From Ensifer sp. BR816 (GTDB lineage Bacteria > Pseudomonadota > Alphaproteobacteria > Rhizobiales > Rhizobiaceae): DNA of 64,000 bases. The DNA lies in assembly GCF_000378985.1 (NCBI RefSeq), contig NZ_KB905370.1:5873520-5937519 (forward strand), in the 5' to 3' direction. The translations under genes and the position numbers were made by a program. Below the pieces are notes generated by a model. The model searched no databases. It saw only the letters and a list, made by a program, of their open reading frames with translations, and was not told where the DNA came from. Below, piece after piece: positions 44,796-54,416 of the stretch. Position 1 is the first letter of the stretch. Each line of letters opens with the position of its first letter.

Positions 44796-45818
44796 ATGAA
44801 ATCGACGCCCGCCCTGCTCTTCGCATCCTCCGTCCTCCTGTCGTCGCCGGCTCTCGCAGAGGCGCCCAATGTCGTGGCCTCGATCAAGCCGATCCATTCC
44901 CTCGTCGCCTCGATCATGCAGGGCGTTGGCGAGCCGTCGCTGATCGTCGAAGGCGCCGCCTCGCCGCACACCTACAATATGAAGCCATCGAACGCCGCCG
45001 CCCTGCAGGCGGCAAAGCTGGTGTTCTGGGTCGGTCCCGATCTCGAAATCTTCCTCGAGAAGCCGCTCGAAGCGCTCGGCGGCGATGCCAGGGTGGTGGA
45101 GCTCAGCGAGGCGCCCGGCATCGCGAAGCTGAAATTCCGCGAGGGCGGCGCCTTCGAGCCGCACGACGACGGCGATGAGCACGGCGAGGAAGGACACGGG
45201 CACGACGCGGAGGAAGCCGGTCACGAGGGGCACGATGCCGACGCCCATGGCGCCGCAGCGGAGGAGGCCGAGCACCATCACGGTCACGGCGAAAGCGAAT
45301 CCGACATGCATATGTGGCTCGATCCGATGAATGCCAAGGCGATGGCCGCAGAGATCGAGAAGACGCTCGCCAACACCGATCCCGCCAATGCCGCGGCTTA
45401 CAAGGCCAATCTGGAAAAACTGAACCAGAGGCTCGATGGCCTCGACAAGAGCCTCGCCGAGACGGTTGCGCCGATCAAGGATAAGCCCTTCATCGTTTTC
45501 CACGATGCCTATCAATATTTCGAGCACCGTTACAAGGTGCGCGTCGCAGGCTCGATCACCGTCAGCCCGGAGGTGTTGCCGGGCGCGGAGCGGCTTTCCG
45601 AGATCCACGCCAAGATCGAGGATCTCGGCGCCACCTGCGTCTTTGCCGAACCGCAATTCGAGCCGAAGCTGGTCAATGTCGTCCTCGAAGGCACACCGGC
45701 AAAATCCGGCACGCTCGACCCGGAAGCGGCGACCCTCGAAGCCGGTCCGGATCTCTACTTCCAGCTGATGGAGAATATCGGCGCATCGCTGAAGGACTGC
45801 CTTTCTTCGGCCAGCTGA
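44796..45818 (+). CDS. znuA: Zinc ABC transporter periplasmic binding protein
   Basis: A 340-residue secreted protein starting at the ATG at 44796 behind cggag. The signal peptide is MKSTPALLFASSVLLSSPAL with cleavage after ALA. The mature part starts EAPNVVASIKPIHSLVASIM. The metal site histidines are in IKPIHS, ASPHTYNMKPS and MHMWLDP, and a long His/Asp/Glu-rich loop (about residues 120-170, with EEGHGHDAEE and EHHHGHGESE) is the usual zinc-capturing loop of ZnuA. It is divergent from znuC, sharing Zur boxes. Confidence 0.95.
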   Translation: MKSTPALLFASSVLLSSPALAEAPNVVASIKPIHSLVASIMQGVGEPSLIVEGAASPHTYNMKPSNAAALQAAKLVFWVGPDLEIFLEKPLEALGGDARVVELSEAPGIAKLKFREGGAFEPHDDGDEHGEEGHGHDAEEAGHEGHDADAHGAAAEEAEHHHGHGESESDMHMWLDPMNAKAMAAEIEKTLANTDPANAAAYKANLEKLNQRLDGLDKSLAETVAPIKDKPFIVFHDAYQYFEHRYKVRVAGSITVSPEVLPGAERLSEIHAKIEDLGATCVFAEPQFEPKLVNVVLEGTPAKSGTLDPEAATLEAGPDLYFQLMENIGASLKDCLSSAS

Positions 45819-46023
45819 AATCTTCTTCCCAAGGCGGTGAAGGCGGCCACGTCAGCCAGCCGCTCTGACTTGTCACACAGCTACGCAGTGAGCCCATAAA
45901 TCGGGAATGACCGGGAGCGGGTCGCTTGGGGACGGTCCGCGACCGCCAGATTGTAGCCGACGTCATTTCTGCGTAGCATCGGGCCAAGCCTTTTTGAGGA
46001 AACCGGGGAGGAGGTACGGCAGT

Positions 46024-46554
46024 ATGGCGAAGCTCGTGTTCGCATTGAACCAGTCTCTGGATGGGTATGTCGACCACACCGAATTTGCGCCCGATCCCAC
46101 GCTCTTTCGTCATTTCATCGACGACGTGCGCAGCCTGGCCGGCAGCGTGTACGGTCGCCGCATGTACGAGGTGATGCGGTATTGGGACGAAGACCATTCC
46201 GAGTGGGACGAGGCGGAACGCGACTATGCAGCGGCGTGGCGGAGCCAACCGAAATGGGTCGTGTCGCGCTCGCTGAAATCCGTTGGCCCCAACGCCACTC
46301 TTGTCGTGGGTGACATCGAGGCGGCGATACGCGGGCTGAAGGCTCAACTGGATGGGGAGATCGAAGTTGCCGGACCTGAACTGGCGCGAAGTCTGACCGA
46401 CCTTGGCCTCGTCGATGAATATCGACTGTACCTCCATCCCGTCGTGCTTGGTCGCGGCAAGCCTTTGTTCGCCGGCCCGCGGCCGCCGCTGCGCCTCGTG
46501 GGGAGCGATCGAATTGGCGCGGACGTGATCAGGTTAACCTACGTTCCCGCATAG
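46024..46554 (+). CDS. Dihydrofolate reductase-like (RibD C-terminal domain) protein
   Basis: A 176-residue soluble protein, with ggaggaggt ahead of the ATG. MAKLVFALNQSLDGYVDHTE is the usual opening of the RibD_C/DHFR-like family, followed by YGRRMYEVMRYW, KWVVSRSLKSVGPNATLVVG and EIEVAGPELARSLTDLGLVD, and LYLHPVVLGRGKPLF. These stand-alone domains probably reduce an unknown substrate with NADPH. It is a single gene downstream of znuA. Confidence 0.85.
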   Translation: MAKLVFALNQSLDGYVDHTEFAPDPTLFRHFIDDVRSLAGSVYGRRMYEVMRYWDEDHSEWDEAERDYAAAWRSQPKWVVSRSLKSVGPNATLVVGDIEAAIRGLKAQLDGEIEVAGPELARSLTDLGLVDEYRLYLHPVVLGRGKPLFAGPRPPLRLVGSDRIGADVIRLTYVPA

Positions 46555-46762
46555 TCGCGCGACGTCGGCGCGTGCGGCGAAGGACAACTGGCGGCCCTCA
46601 TCAGCCATGGTCCGCTTCGCCTCGATGCGGTTGCGGTTGCGCTGATCAGTCTGCGTCCCAAAGCGCGTCGCATTCAAACGGAGCCACGCAACGCGCTTCA
46701 GGTCATTGTTTTGATGCATGTCGTCGTCCTGAAACCGCCGCACAGTTTCGGGTAACATCCAC

Positions 46763-46790
46763 TACAGCGCCGCGCGTCTTTTCAGACGCC
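46763..46790. repeat. Truncated rhizobial mosaic element
   Basis: CTACAGCGCCGCGCGTCTTTTCAGACGC is the left half of the element seen at 15221. The right half is missing and replaced by AT-rich DNA (atttatgtaatgataatag), which then reaches the GH43 stop. Confidence 0.6.
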
Positions 46791-46845
46791 ATTTATGTAA
46801 TGATAATAGATGCTTATAAGACGTTTCTTACAAACAAATCTCAGA

Positions 46846-48471
46846 TCATGAACCAAGTGCCTCATAGCGAAAGCGGTCGAAATCCGCCTGCATGCCGCTG
46901 CCGGACGTGTCGAAGGCGAACATGCCGGCAAAGGCGCCGGTGAAAGAGCCGTGCTCGCCGCGTCCGCCCTCGTCCGAGACGACGCCCGCATCCAGCACGG
47001 GGCCGATGGGGACCCAATCCTCCTCAGCGTTGGCCCGCCAGAAGAATTGGAGTTCGTTATCCCTCGCCTCCATCGCCAGGTGAACCGTGCCATCCGGGAC
47101 CGCCACGCCGCTCCCGGTCGGATACTCCAGACGCCCGTGGGGAAAATCGCCCGGGCATGAAAGGATCGTGACCACACGGCCGAGCGTTTCGTGCCACGTG
47201 ACGCCGAGCGCATGGAACTTGTGGCGGTTATAGTAATGCGCCAGGCCGGCGACCTGCTGGTAGGTGTAGGGTGTAAAGTCGACGACCGTCTCGGCTCGGA
47301 ATGAATGATGCTCCTGGCGTCTCGCCACCAGCGCCTGCTCGAACCAACTGCCGATGCTTTCGCGGCCGAACAGGCGCAAGTGCCCTTCCCGCCTCGCCAG
47401 CGAGAAGATCCGCTCCGGCAATGGGGTGCGCAGCCATTGAAACTCGGTAGCGAGCACCGTCTCGTCGAAATCCGTCTCGATGACGGCGGGCTGCGGAAGA
47501 ACGCTCGTCTCGACCGGAGCCGGGACGCTCAGCTCCGGCACGATGCCGCCGCTTTCCAGATAGAGCCAACCGTCTTCCCGCCAGACGCACTTCTGCAGGG
47601 CCGTCTCGCGACCGAGCGTGCAGCGGCGCTGCGGCGGCAGCGGCCGGCCGCAAAGGTGGGTGTGATAGGCCTGCCCATCCGGCGTCTCGACATACTGACC
47701 GTGGCCGGCCCGCTGCAGCGGCGCCTCCGGATGATCCTTCGAACTGATGAGATGGACCTGCGGGTGCATCTCGTACGGGCCGTCGATCGTCCGTGACCGC
47801 GCCATGGTCACCGCATGGTCGTAACCCGTTCCCCCTTCCGCCGTGGTCAGGTAATACCAGCCATCGCGCTTGAAGAGATGCGGCCCCTCGACGAGACCGA
47901 GCGGACTGCCGGCGAAGATGTTCCTGACCGGACCGACGAGCTTGCGCGTCCGCTCGTCCCACTCCTGCAGCAAGATGCCGTCGAAGGCCGGATGCTTCGG
48001 TGCACCGCCAAAACTCTCGGTGCGATGGTTCCACTGCATGTTCAGGAACCACTTGCGACCGTCGTCATCATGGAAGAGCGACGGATCGAAGCCCGAGGAA
48101 TTGACATAGACGGGGTCGGACCAGGTCGCCTCCACCGCTTCCGCGGTGACGATGTAGTTGTGCGCGTCCTTGAAGTTGCCGTCGAAGCGTTTCACGTCCG
48201 TGTAGACGAGCCAGAACAGCCCGTCGCAATAGGAAAGGCACGGCGCCCATATACCGCAACTGTCGGGATTGCCGCGCATGTCGAGCTGGCTCGCCCGCTC
48301 CAGCGGCCGGCGGACGAGACGCCAGTTCACGAGGTCGCGCGAGTGGTGGATCTGCACGCCCGGAAACCACTCGAAGGTGGACGTCGCAATGTAATAGTCG
48401 TCGCCCACCCGGCAGATCGACGGGTCGGGATTGAAGCCCGGCAGGATCGGATTGCGGATCATCGCGGTCAT
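46846..48471 (-). CDS. Glycoside hydrolase family 43 beta-xylosidase / arabinofuranosidase
   Basis: A 541-residue cytosolic enzyme. It starts at the ATG at 48471, nine bases after GGAG. The five-bladed propeller has NPILPGFNPDPSICRVGDDY (catalytic base Asp near residue 14), SGIWAPCLSYCDGLFWLVY (written CGIWAPCLSY here), SSGFDPSLFHDDDGRKWFLN and GLVEGPHLFKRDGWYYL with the catalytic acid Glu. The C-terminal half is a beta-sandwich typical of bacterial GH43 xylosidases. It probably releases xylose from short xylo-oligosaccharides. It is divergent from the TRAP permease genes. Confidence 0.9.
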   Translation of the reverse strand: MTAMIRNPILPGFNPDPSICRVGDDYYIATSTFEWFPGVQIHHSRDLVNWRLVRRPLERASQLDMRGNPDSCGIWAPCLSYCDGLFWLVYTDVKRFDGNFKDAHNYIVTAEAVEATWSDPVYVNSSGFDPSLFHDDDGRKWFLNMQWNHRTESFGGAPKHPAFDGILLQEWDERTRKLVGPVRNIFAGSPLGLVEGPHLFKRDGWYYLTTAEGGTGYDHAVTMARSRTIDGPYEMHPQVHLISSKDHPEAPLQRAGHGQYVETPDGQAYHTHLCGRPLPPQRRCTLGRETALQKCVWREDGWLYLESGGIVPELSVPAPVETSVLPQPAVIETDFDETVLATEFQWLRTPLPERIFSLARREGHLRLFGRESIGSWFEQALVARRQEHHSFRAETVVDFTPYTYQQVAGLAHYYNRHKFHALGVTWHETLGRVVTILSCPGDFPHGRLEYPTGSGVAVPDGTVHLAMEARDNELQFFWRANAEEDWVPIGPVLDAGVVSDEGGRGEHGSFTGAFAGMFAFDTSGSGMQADFDRFRYEALGS

Positions 48472-48786
48472 GTCTTGCTCCTCCATCTTTGCGCAGCATC
48501 CAGCCCCAAACTCGGGGCCGTTTCAAGGTCTTTCCTGTCCATCCAGCGCTTGCGCCGCGGCGACCGAGTCGCCTCCACGCGGGGCGAGCCGCACGCCAAT
48601 ACAGGGCGGTATATCGGGCCTAGCGCCGGAGCTTGGGCATTCCGAGGGCCTCCCCATGATACTTTCGTACATCCGCCGGCCGCGAAACGGAAAAATGGCC
48701 GCCCAGACTTGAAAGGAAGCTTGAAATCGGCACTGTGACTGTGCTTGGCAGAACACCAAAAACCAGCCAATGCGGGGAGGTATTCA
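48472..48786. other. 315-bp divergent promoter region between the GH43 and TRAP permease genes
   Basis: No gene or clear palindrome is seen. The region must contain the promoters for GH43 (minus) and dctQ-dctM (plus). The open frames across it lack ribosome sites and family features. Confidence 0.4.
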
Positions 48787-49362
48787 ATGAATCCGTTACT
48801 CGGCTTCAGCCGATTGATCGACGCCGTTACCGAGAGAATCGGCAAGGCAGTGTCCTGGCTCATACTCGTCGCCGTTCTCGTCAGCGCCGGCAACGCGGTC
48901 ATCAGAAAAGCGTTCAACGTGTCGTCCAACGCCTGGCTCGAGGCGCAATGGTACCTCTTCGGCGCCGCCTTCATGTTCGCCGCCGCCTATACGCTCAGCC
49001 AGAACGAGCACATCCGAATCGATGTCGTCTACGGAATGTTCTCGCGGCGCGTCCAGCATTGGATCGATCTCTTCGGGCACGTCTTTTTCCTGATGCCCTT
49101 CGTGCTCCTGATGCTCTACTACCTCGTGCCTTACGTCCGGATGTCCTATGTCTCGGGCGAGGTATCGTCGAGCGCCGGCGGGCTGATCATCTGGCCGGCC
49201 AAGGCCATCCTGTTGTTCGGCTTCATTCTGCTCGCCTTGCAGGGCGTCTCGGAAATCATCAAGAAGATTGCCATCATGACCGGCAACATGGACGATCCGA
49301 CCCCCTATGTGCCGACCCACGCGCCGCTTGAAGACCCCGTCGCTCCGGAGGTACGCCCGTGA
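48787..49362 (+). CDS. TRAP transporter small permease (DctQ type)
   Basis: A 191-residue inner-membrane protein with four helices, with ggggagg seven bases upstream of its ATG. Family traits are WLEAQWYLFGAAFMFAAAYT near residues 58-77 and NEHIRIDVVYGMFSRRVQHW at residues 81-100, including the RIDV motif. It overlaps the large permease by 4 bases (GTGA). The binding protein of this system is probably encoded on the other strand at 51898-53004. Confidence 0.9.
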   Translation: MNPLLGFSRLIDAVTERIGKAVSWLILVAVLVSAGNAVIRKAFNVSSNAWLEAQWYLFGAAFMFAAAYTLSQNEHIRIDVVYGMFSRRVQHWIDLFGHVFFLMPFVLLMLYYLVPYVRMSYVSGEVSSSAGGLIIWPAKAILLFGFILLALQGVSEIIKKIAIMTGNMDDPTPYVPTHAPLEDPVAPEVRP

Positions 49363-51152
49363 TCGAACTCATCGCTGAAAACCTAGCACCGATCATGTTC
49401 GCCTCACTGATCGTGTTCCTGCTGCTGGGTTATCCGGTCGCCTTCTCGCTCGCCGCCAACGGCCTGCTGTTCTTCATCATCGGCGTGGAACTGGCGCCGC
49501 TTTCGGATTCGATCAATCTCTCCTGGCCGCTGCTCAACGCCCTGCCGGAGCGCTTCTGGGGCGTGATGTCGAACGACACATTGCTTGCCATCCCCTTCTT
49601 CACCTTCATGGGGATCGTGCTCGAGCGCTCCGGCATGGCCGAGGACCTTCTCGATACGATCGGCCAGCTTTTCGGCCCGGTCCGCGGCGGCCTCGCCTAT
49701 GCGGTGATCTTCGTCGGCGCGCTGCTTGCGGCAACCACCGGCGTGGTGGCGGCCTCGGTCATCGCCATGGGCCTGATCTCGCTGCCGATCATGCTGCGCT
49801 ACGGCTATGACCGGCGCGTCGCGTCTGGGGTCATCGCCGCCTCCGGCACACTTGCCCAGATCATCCCTCCGTCGCTGGTGTTGATCGTTCTCGCCGACCA
49901 GCTCGGCCGCTCGGTCGGCGACATGTATGCCGGCGCCCTGATCCCGGGTCTCGTCCTGACCGGCCTCTACATGGGTTACATTCTGCTCATGTCGTTCCTG
50001 AAGCGCGATTCCATGCCGGCGCTGCCGCTCGAAGCGCGCACGCTCGGGTCGGGCGTGGCATCCCTCATCGTCGCGCTGCTCGTGGCAGCCGGCATCGCCT
50101 ATGCAGCGCATGTCTTCCTGTCGCCGACGCAGGGCGAGAATGCCGACATTCTCGGCGCGACCGTCGGCGTCGCGGTCATCTACCTCGTTGCGCTCGTCGA
50201 CCGGGCCATGAAGTTCAATGCTCTGTCGCGTCTGGCCCAGCAGGTCATCATTGTGCTGATCCCGCCGCTGGCGCTGATCTTCCTCGTGCTCGGCACGATC
50301 TTCCTCGGCATCGCCACGCCGACCGAAGGCGGGGCGATGGGTGCAGTCGGCGCGCTGATCATGGCGGCGGCGAAGGGGCGGCTGAACATGGAGGTCGTCC
50401 GGGCCGCGCTCGCTTCGACCACCCGCCTTTCGGCTTTCGTCCTGTTCATCCTGATCGGCGCCCGCGTCTTCTCGCTGACCTTCTACGGCGTCAACGGGCA
50501 TCTCTGGGTCGAGCACCTGCTGGTCGGGCTGCCGGGCGGCGAAATCGGCTTCCTTATCGCCGTCAACCTGCTCGTCTTCTTCCTGGCCTTCTTCCTCGAT
50601 TTCTTCGAACTCGCCTTCATCATCGTGCCGCTGCTCGCGCCGGCGGCCGACAAGCTCGGCATCGACCTGATCTGGTTCGGCGTGCTGCTCGGCATCAACA
50701 TGCAGACGAGCTTCATGCACCCGCCCTTCGGCTTCGCGCTCTTCTACCTGCGTTCGGTTGCCGCGAGGGTGCCCTATCTCGACAAGGTAACCGGCAAGAT
50801 GACGCAGCCGGTGACAACCGGGCAGATCTATTGGGGTGCGGTGCCCTTCGTCGGCATCCAGATCCTGATGGTGGCGTTGACGATCCTCTTCCCGCAGATG
50901 GTCATGCATTACAAGGGAAGCGGTGCCACGGTCGACCCGTCGACCATCAAGATCGAGGTGCCCGGTTTCGGGACGGGTGGCGGCGGCCTGACCCTGCCCG
51001 ACAACGGCGGCGGCCTCGGTCTGCCCGGCGGCCTGCAACTCCCCGGCGGCAGCCCGCTCGACCAGAAGCCTGCTGATCAGAACGGCGGCGCACAGCCGCA
51101 GCCGCAGACCGCGCCGTCGAACGATCTCAGTCAGCCGCCGTCGTTCAAATAG
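49359..51152 (+). CDS. TRAP transporter large permease (DctM type)
   Basis: A 597-residue inner-membrane protein, larger than the usual 430, with about 14 hydrophobic segments plus a Gly/Pro/Gln-rich tail after residue 540 (GGGLTLPDNGGGLGLPGGLQ). The core has FLLLGYPVAFSLAANGLLFF, IPFFTFMGIVLERSGMAEDL, LAQIIPPSLVLIVLADQLG and TPTEGGAMGAVGAL. It belongs to the long DctM subfamily that pairs with TakP-like 2-oxoacid binding proteins. It uses the sodium gradient to drive import. A GTG start is implied by the overlap with the small permease. Confidence 0.9.
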   Translation: MIELIAENLAPIMFASLIVFLLLGYPVAFSLAANGLLFFIIGVELAPLSDSINLSWPLLNALPERFWGVMSNDTLLAIPFFTFMGIVLERSGMAEDLLDTIGQLFGPVRGGLAYAVIFVGALLAATTGVVAASVIAMGLISLPIMLRYGYDRRVASGVIAASGTLAQIIPPSLVLIVLADQLGRSVGDMYAGALIPGLVLTGLYMGYILLMSFLKRDSMPALPLEARTLGSGVASLIVALLVAAGIAYAAHVFLSPTQGENADILGATVGVAVIYLVALVDRAMKFNALSRLAQQVIIVLIPPLALIFLVLGTIFLGIATPTEGGAMGAVGALIMAAAKGRLNMEVVRAALASTTRLSAFVLFILIGARVFSLTFYGVNGHLWVEHLLVGLPGGEIGFLIAVNLLVFFLAFFLDFFELAFIIVPLLAPAADKLGIDLIWFGVLLGINMQTSFMHPPFGFALFYLRSVAARVPYLDKVTGKMTQPVTTGQIYWGAVPFVGIQILMVALTILFPQMVMHYKGSGATVDPSTIKIEVPGFGTGGGGLTLPDNGGGLGLPGGLQLPGGSPLDQKPADQNGGAQPQPQTAPSNDLSQPPSFK

Positions 51153-51177
51153 TACAAGTATCGGCTCGAAAAGCATC

Positions 51178-51206
51178 GGGCGGCCCCGACCAGGGCCGCC
51201 CGTTTT
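51178..51206 (+). terminator. Terminator of the TRAP permease operon
   Basis: GGGCGGCCC (51178-51186) and GGGCCGCCC (51193-51201) form a 9-bp stem around a 6-base loop, followed by GTTTT. It begins 25 bp after the DctM stop. Confidence 0.85.
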
Positions 51207-51240
51207 CTTATGGCTTACGCTCCCGACGAGGAAACCCTGT

Positions 51241-51347
51241 CCCTGGAGCAATTCCAGGAAAAGTGTGTAACGGTTTTCCGCCCGGAACTGCGTATTTCAA
51301 AGAGTTAGATCATTTCACCGTTTCAATGAAACGATGAAATGATCTAA
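51241..51347. repeat. Rhizobial intergenic mosaic element (second family)
   Basis: Three nested palindromes in series: CCTGGA/TTCCAGG (51242-51258), GGAAAA/TTTTCC, and a 43-bp inverted repeat 51305-51347 with 21-base arms and one mismatch. I recall this order as a widespread rhizobial intergenic repeat. The last arm includes the cupin stop codon at 51344-51346. Confidence 0.8.
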
Positions 51348-51757
51348 TCCAGCCGCTTTGCCGGATTGTCGCGATACCAGTCGACGATCATGGGCATCAT
51401 CTCCTCGAAGGGGCCACCCACGAAAACGTTGAGCAGGCCCATGCGGGCCGCGCTCTCGTTCTTGAAATCATGCATCGTTCCACGCGGGATAACGCAAAGC
51501 GACCCTTTCTCCATCTGGTGCCAGGTGTCGCCCACTAGGATGGTGGCCGTGCCCTCTATCACATAGAAGATCTCGTCGTTGTCATCGTGCTTGTGGGCAC
51601 CCGGCCCTTCATGCCGTGCGTCCAGCCACCATTCCGAGACCGAAAAGCGGTCCTGGGTCTCCGGTCCATCGGCTTTGAAGACGGCCTGTATCGCACCCAT
51701 GTCGTAGCGCCGCCCCTCGCCGGGGCCGAGCGCGATCGATTGGCTTTCACTCGGCAT
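51344..51757 (-). CDS. Cupin domain protein
   Basis: A 137-residue single-cupin protein. Motif 1 is GAHKHDDNDEIFYVIEGTATI near residues 53-73 (HxHx4E metal ligands: His-Lys-His, then Glu), and motif 2 is GSLCVIPRGTMHDFKN near residues 84-99. Small stand-alone cupins include dioxygenases, isomerases and sugar-binding proteins; no substrate can be given. It lies between the convergent TRAP permease and binding-protein genes. Its stop overlaps the arm of a 43-bp inverted repeat, which could double as its terminator. Confidence 0.82.
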   Translation of the reverse strand: MPSESQSIALGPGEGRRYDMGAIQAVFKADGPETQDRFSVSEWWLDARHEGPGAHKHDDNDEIFYVIEGTATILVGDTWHQMEKGSLCVIPRGTMHDFKNESAARMGLLNVFVGGPFEEMMPMIVDWYRDNPAKRLD

Positions 51758-51833
51758 TGCGCCTCCTCCTTGCGCGTTGAGGCGGCAACCCTACCACGAA
51801 ACCACTGGACAAGCGCCGGTCGACGTCCGGCAA

Positions 51834-51870
51834 TAAAAAAAGCCGCCCGCGACCAAGGTTGCGAGCGGCT
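51834..51870 (-). terminator. Terminator of the TRAP binding-protein gene
   Basis: On the minus strand AGCCGC...ACC and GGT...GCGGCT form a long imperfect stem (51841-51870) followed by a run of six or more T. It lies just after the binding-protein stop. Confidence 0.85.
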
Positions 51871-51897
51871 GGTTGCAGTCAGGAACAGGGGTGAAGC

Positions 51898-53070
<1,173 letters not shown>

Positions 53071-53296
53071 TCATCCGATCCTTTTTGGGTGATCGACGCG
53101 CCTTGTTTCTCCTCGTTTGCCGCCCGGCACGCATGGCAAAAGCACTGCGCAAATCGGACAACAGCAACGCACCTTACATAATCGCAACTCCATGTCCAGC
53201 GGCGGCATCGAGCCGCCGCCCCCTACTTTTGTACAGGCTTGGGAAACTATGTCCGATTGCCGTAAATTCAAGGCAAATCAAGGCATTCCGGTGCAA

Positions 53297-54325
53297 TCAG
53301 CGTTCGGCTGACGATGCCCAGAGATTGATATCGGCTTCACGGGCATAGAGATCGATCTCCGCCAGTTCCTCGGCCGAAAAGGTGTCGTTCTCGAGTGCCC
53401 TGACGCAATCGACGATCTGCTCGGAACGGCTTGCGCCGATCAACGCCGAGGTGATGCGGCCGCCGCGCAGAACCCAGGCCAACGCCATCTGCGCCAGCGT
53501 CTGGCCACGCCGTTCGGCGATAGCGTTCAACTTGCGAATGTTGTCGGTGATCGCCGGACGAATGAAGTCCTTCTTGAGGAAGTGGTTCTGGGCAGCGCGG
53601 CTATCCTCCGGGATGCCGTTCAGATACTTCGTCGTCAACATGCCCTGGGCGAGCGGCGAGAACACGATCGAGCCGATGCCGAGCTCTGCAAGCGTGTCGA
53701 CGAGGCCGTCGTCCTCGACCCAGCGGTTGAGCATGGAATAGCTCGGCTGGTGGATGAGGCAGGGCGTGCCGAGTTCCTTGAGGATCGCTGCAGCCTCGCG
53801 GGTACGCTGCGAGTTATAGGAAGAGATGCCGACATAGAGCGCCCTCCCCGAACGGACGATATGGTCGAGCGCAGCGCAAGTTTCCTCGAGCGGCGTGTCC
53901 GGATCGAAGCGGTGGGAATAAAAGATGTCGACATAATCGAGCCCCAGGCGCTTCAGGCTCTGGTCGCAGGAGGCGATCAGATATTTGCGGCTGCCCCACT
54001 CGCCATAGGGACCGGGCCACATGTCGTATCCCGCCTTGGAGGAGATGATGAGCTCATCGCGCAGGCCGGCGAATTCGGTCCTGAGGATTTCCCCGAAGGC
54101 GGTCTCGGCCGAACCGGGCGGCGGGCCGTAATTATTGGCGAGATCGAAATGGGTGATGCCGAGGTCGAAGGCCGTCCGGCACATGTCGAGTTTACGCTCA
54201 TGCGGCGTGTCGCCGCCGAAATTGTGCCACAGCCCCAGCGAGATCGCCGGCAGCTTCAGGCCGCTCCGGCCGCAGCGGTTGTACTTCATCTTCTCGTATC
54301 GGTTTTCCGCCGGTTGCCAGGGCAT
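53297..54325 (-). CDS. Aldo/keto reductase (YghZ/MgrA-like)
   Basis: A 342-residue TIM-barrel oxidoreductase. Catalytic Asp and Tyr are in GITHFDLANNYGPPPGSAET (residues about 56-75), the catalytic Lys in IISSKAGYDMWPGPYGEWGS, and His in VDIFYSHRFDPDTPLEE. The C-terminal NADPH site includes RITSALIGASRSEQIVD. It resembles E. coli YghZ, L-glyceraldehyde 3-phosphate reductase, and could act on a sugar aldehyde in the neighbouring pathway. It is the last gene of the putative mannoside operon, 91 bp after the Gfo/Idh gene. Confidence 0.88.
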   Translation of the reverse strand: MPWQPAENRYEKMKYNRCGRSGLKLPAISLGLWHNFGGDTPHERKLDMCRTAFDLGITHFDLANNYGPPPGSAETAFGEILRTEFAGLRDELIISSKAGYDMWPGPYGEWGSRKYLIASCDQSLKRLGLDYVDIFYSHRFDPDTPLEETCAALDHIVRSGRALYVGISSYNSQRTREAAAILKELGTPCLIHQPSYSMLNRWVEDDGLVDTLAELGIGSIVFSPLAQGMLTTKYLNGIPEDSRAAQNHFLKKDFIRPAITDNIRKLNAIAERRGQTLAQMALAWVLRGGRITSALIGASRSEQIVDCVRALENDTFSAEELAEIDLYAREADINLWASSAER

Positions 54326-54361
54326 CTGTCGTGTTCCTTCGTTTCAGGTGGGTGCGCTTTG

Positions 54362-54415
54362 AATACCCCTCCCCGCCCCCTCCCCACAAGGCTCTCTTGA
54401 AGGGAGGGGCAGATC
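54362..54415. repeat. C/G-rich inverted repeat between operon genes
   Basis: cccctccccacaagg followed by ttgaagggagggg gives a CCCTCCCC/GGGAGGGG-type stem in the 91-bp gap between the Gfo/Idh and aldo/keto reductase genes. It resembles the repeat in uvrB and may be another intergenic repeat fragment. Confidence 0.4.
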
Positions 54416-54416
54416 G

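Noticed and set aside
46534..46758. Minus-strand ORF of 74 residues between the RibD-like and GH43 genes
   Set aside because: It has no recognisable family and no good ribosome site, and it overlaps the end of the RibD-like gene.
48523..48759. Small minus-strand ORF between GH43 and the TRAP permease genes
   Set aside because: No ribosome site, Arg/Pro/Gly-rich translation typical of random GC-rich frames.
53071..53296. Small ORFs ahead of the TRAP binding-protein gene
   Set aside because: They have no ribosome sites and no family resemblance; the region is the promoter area of the binding-protein gene.
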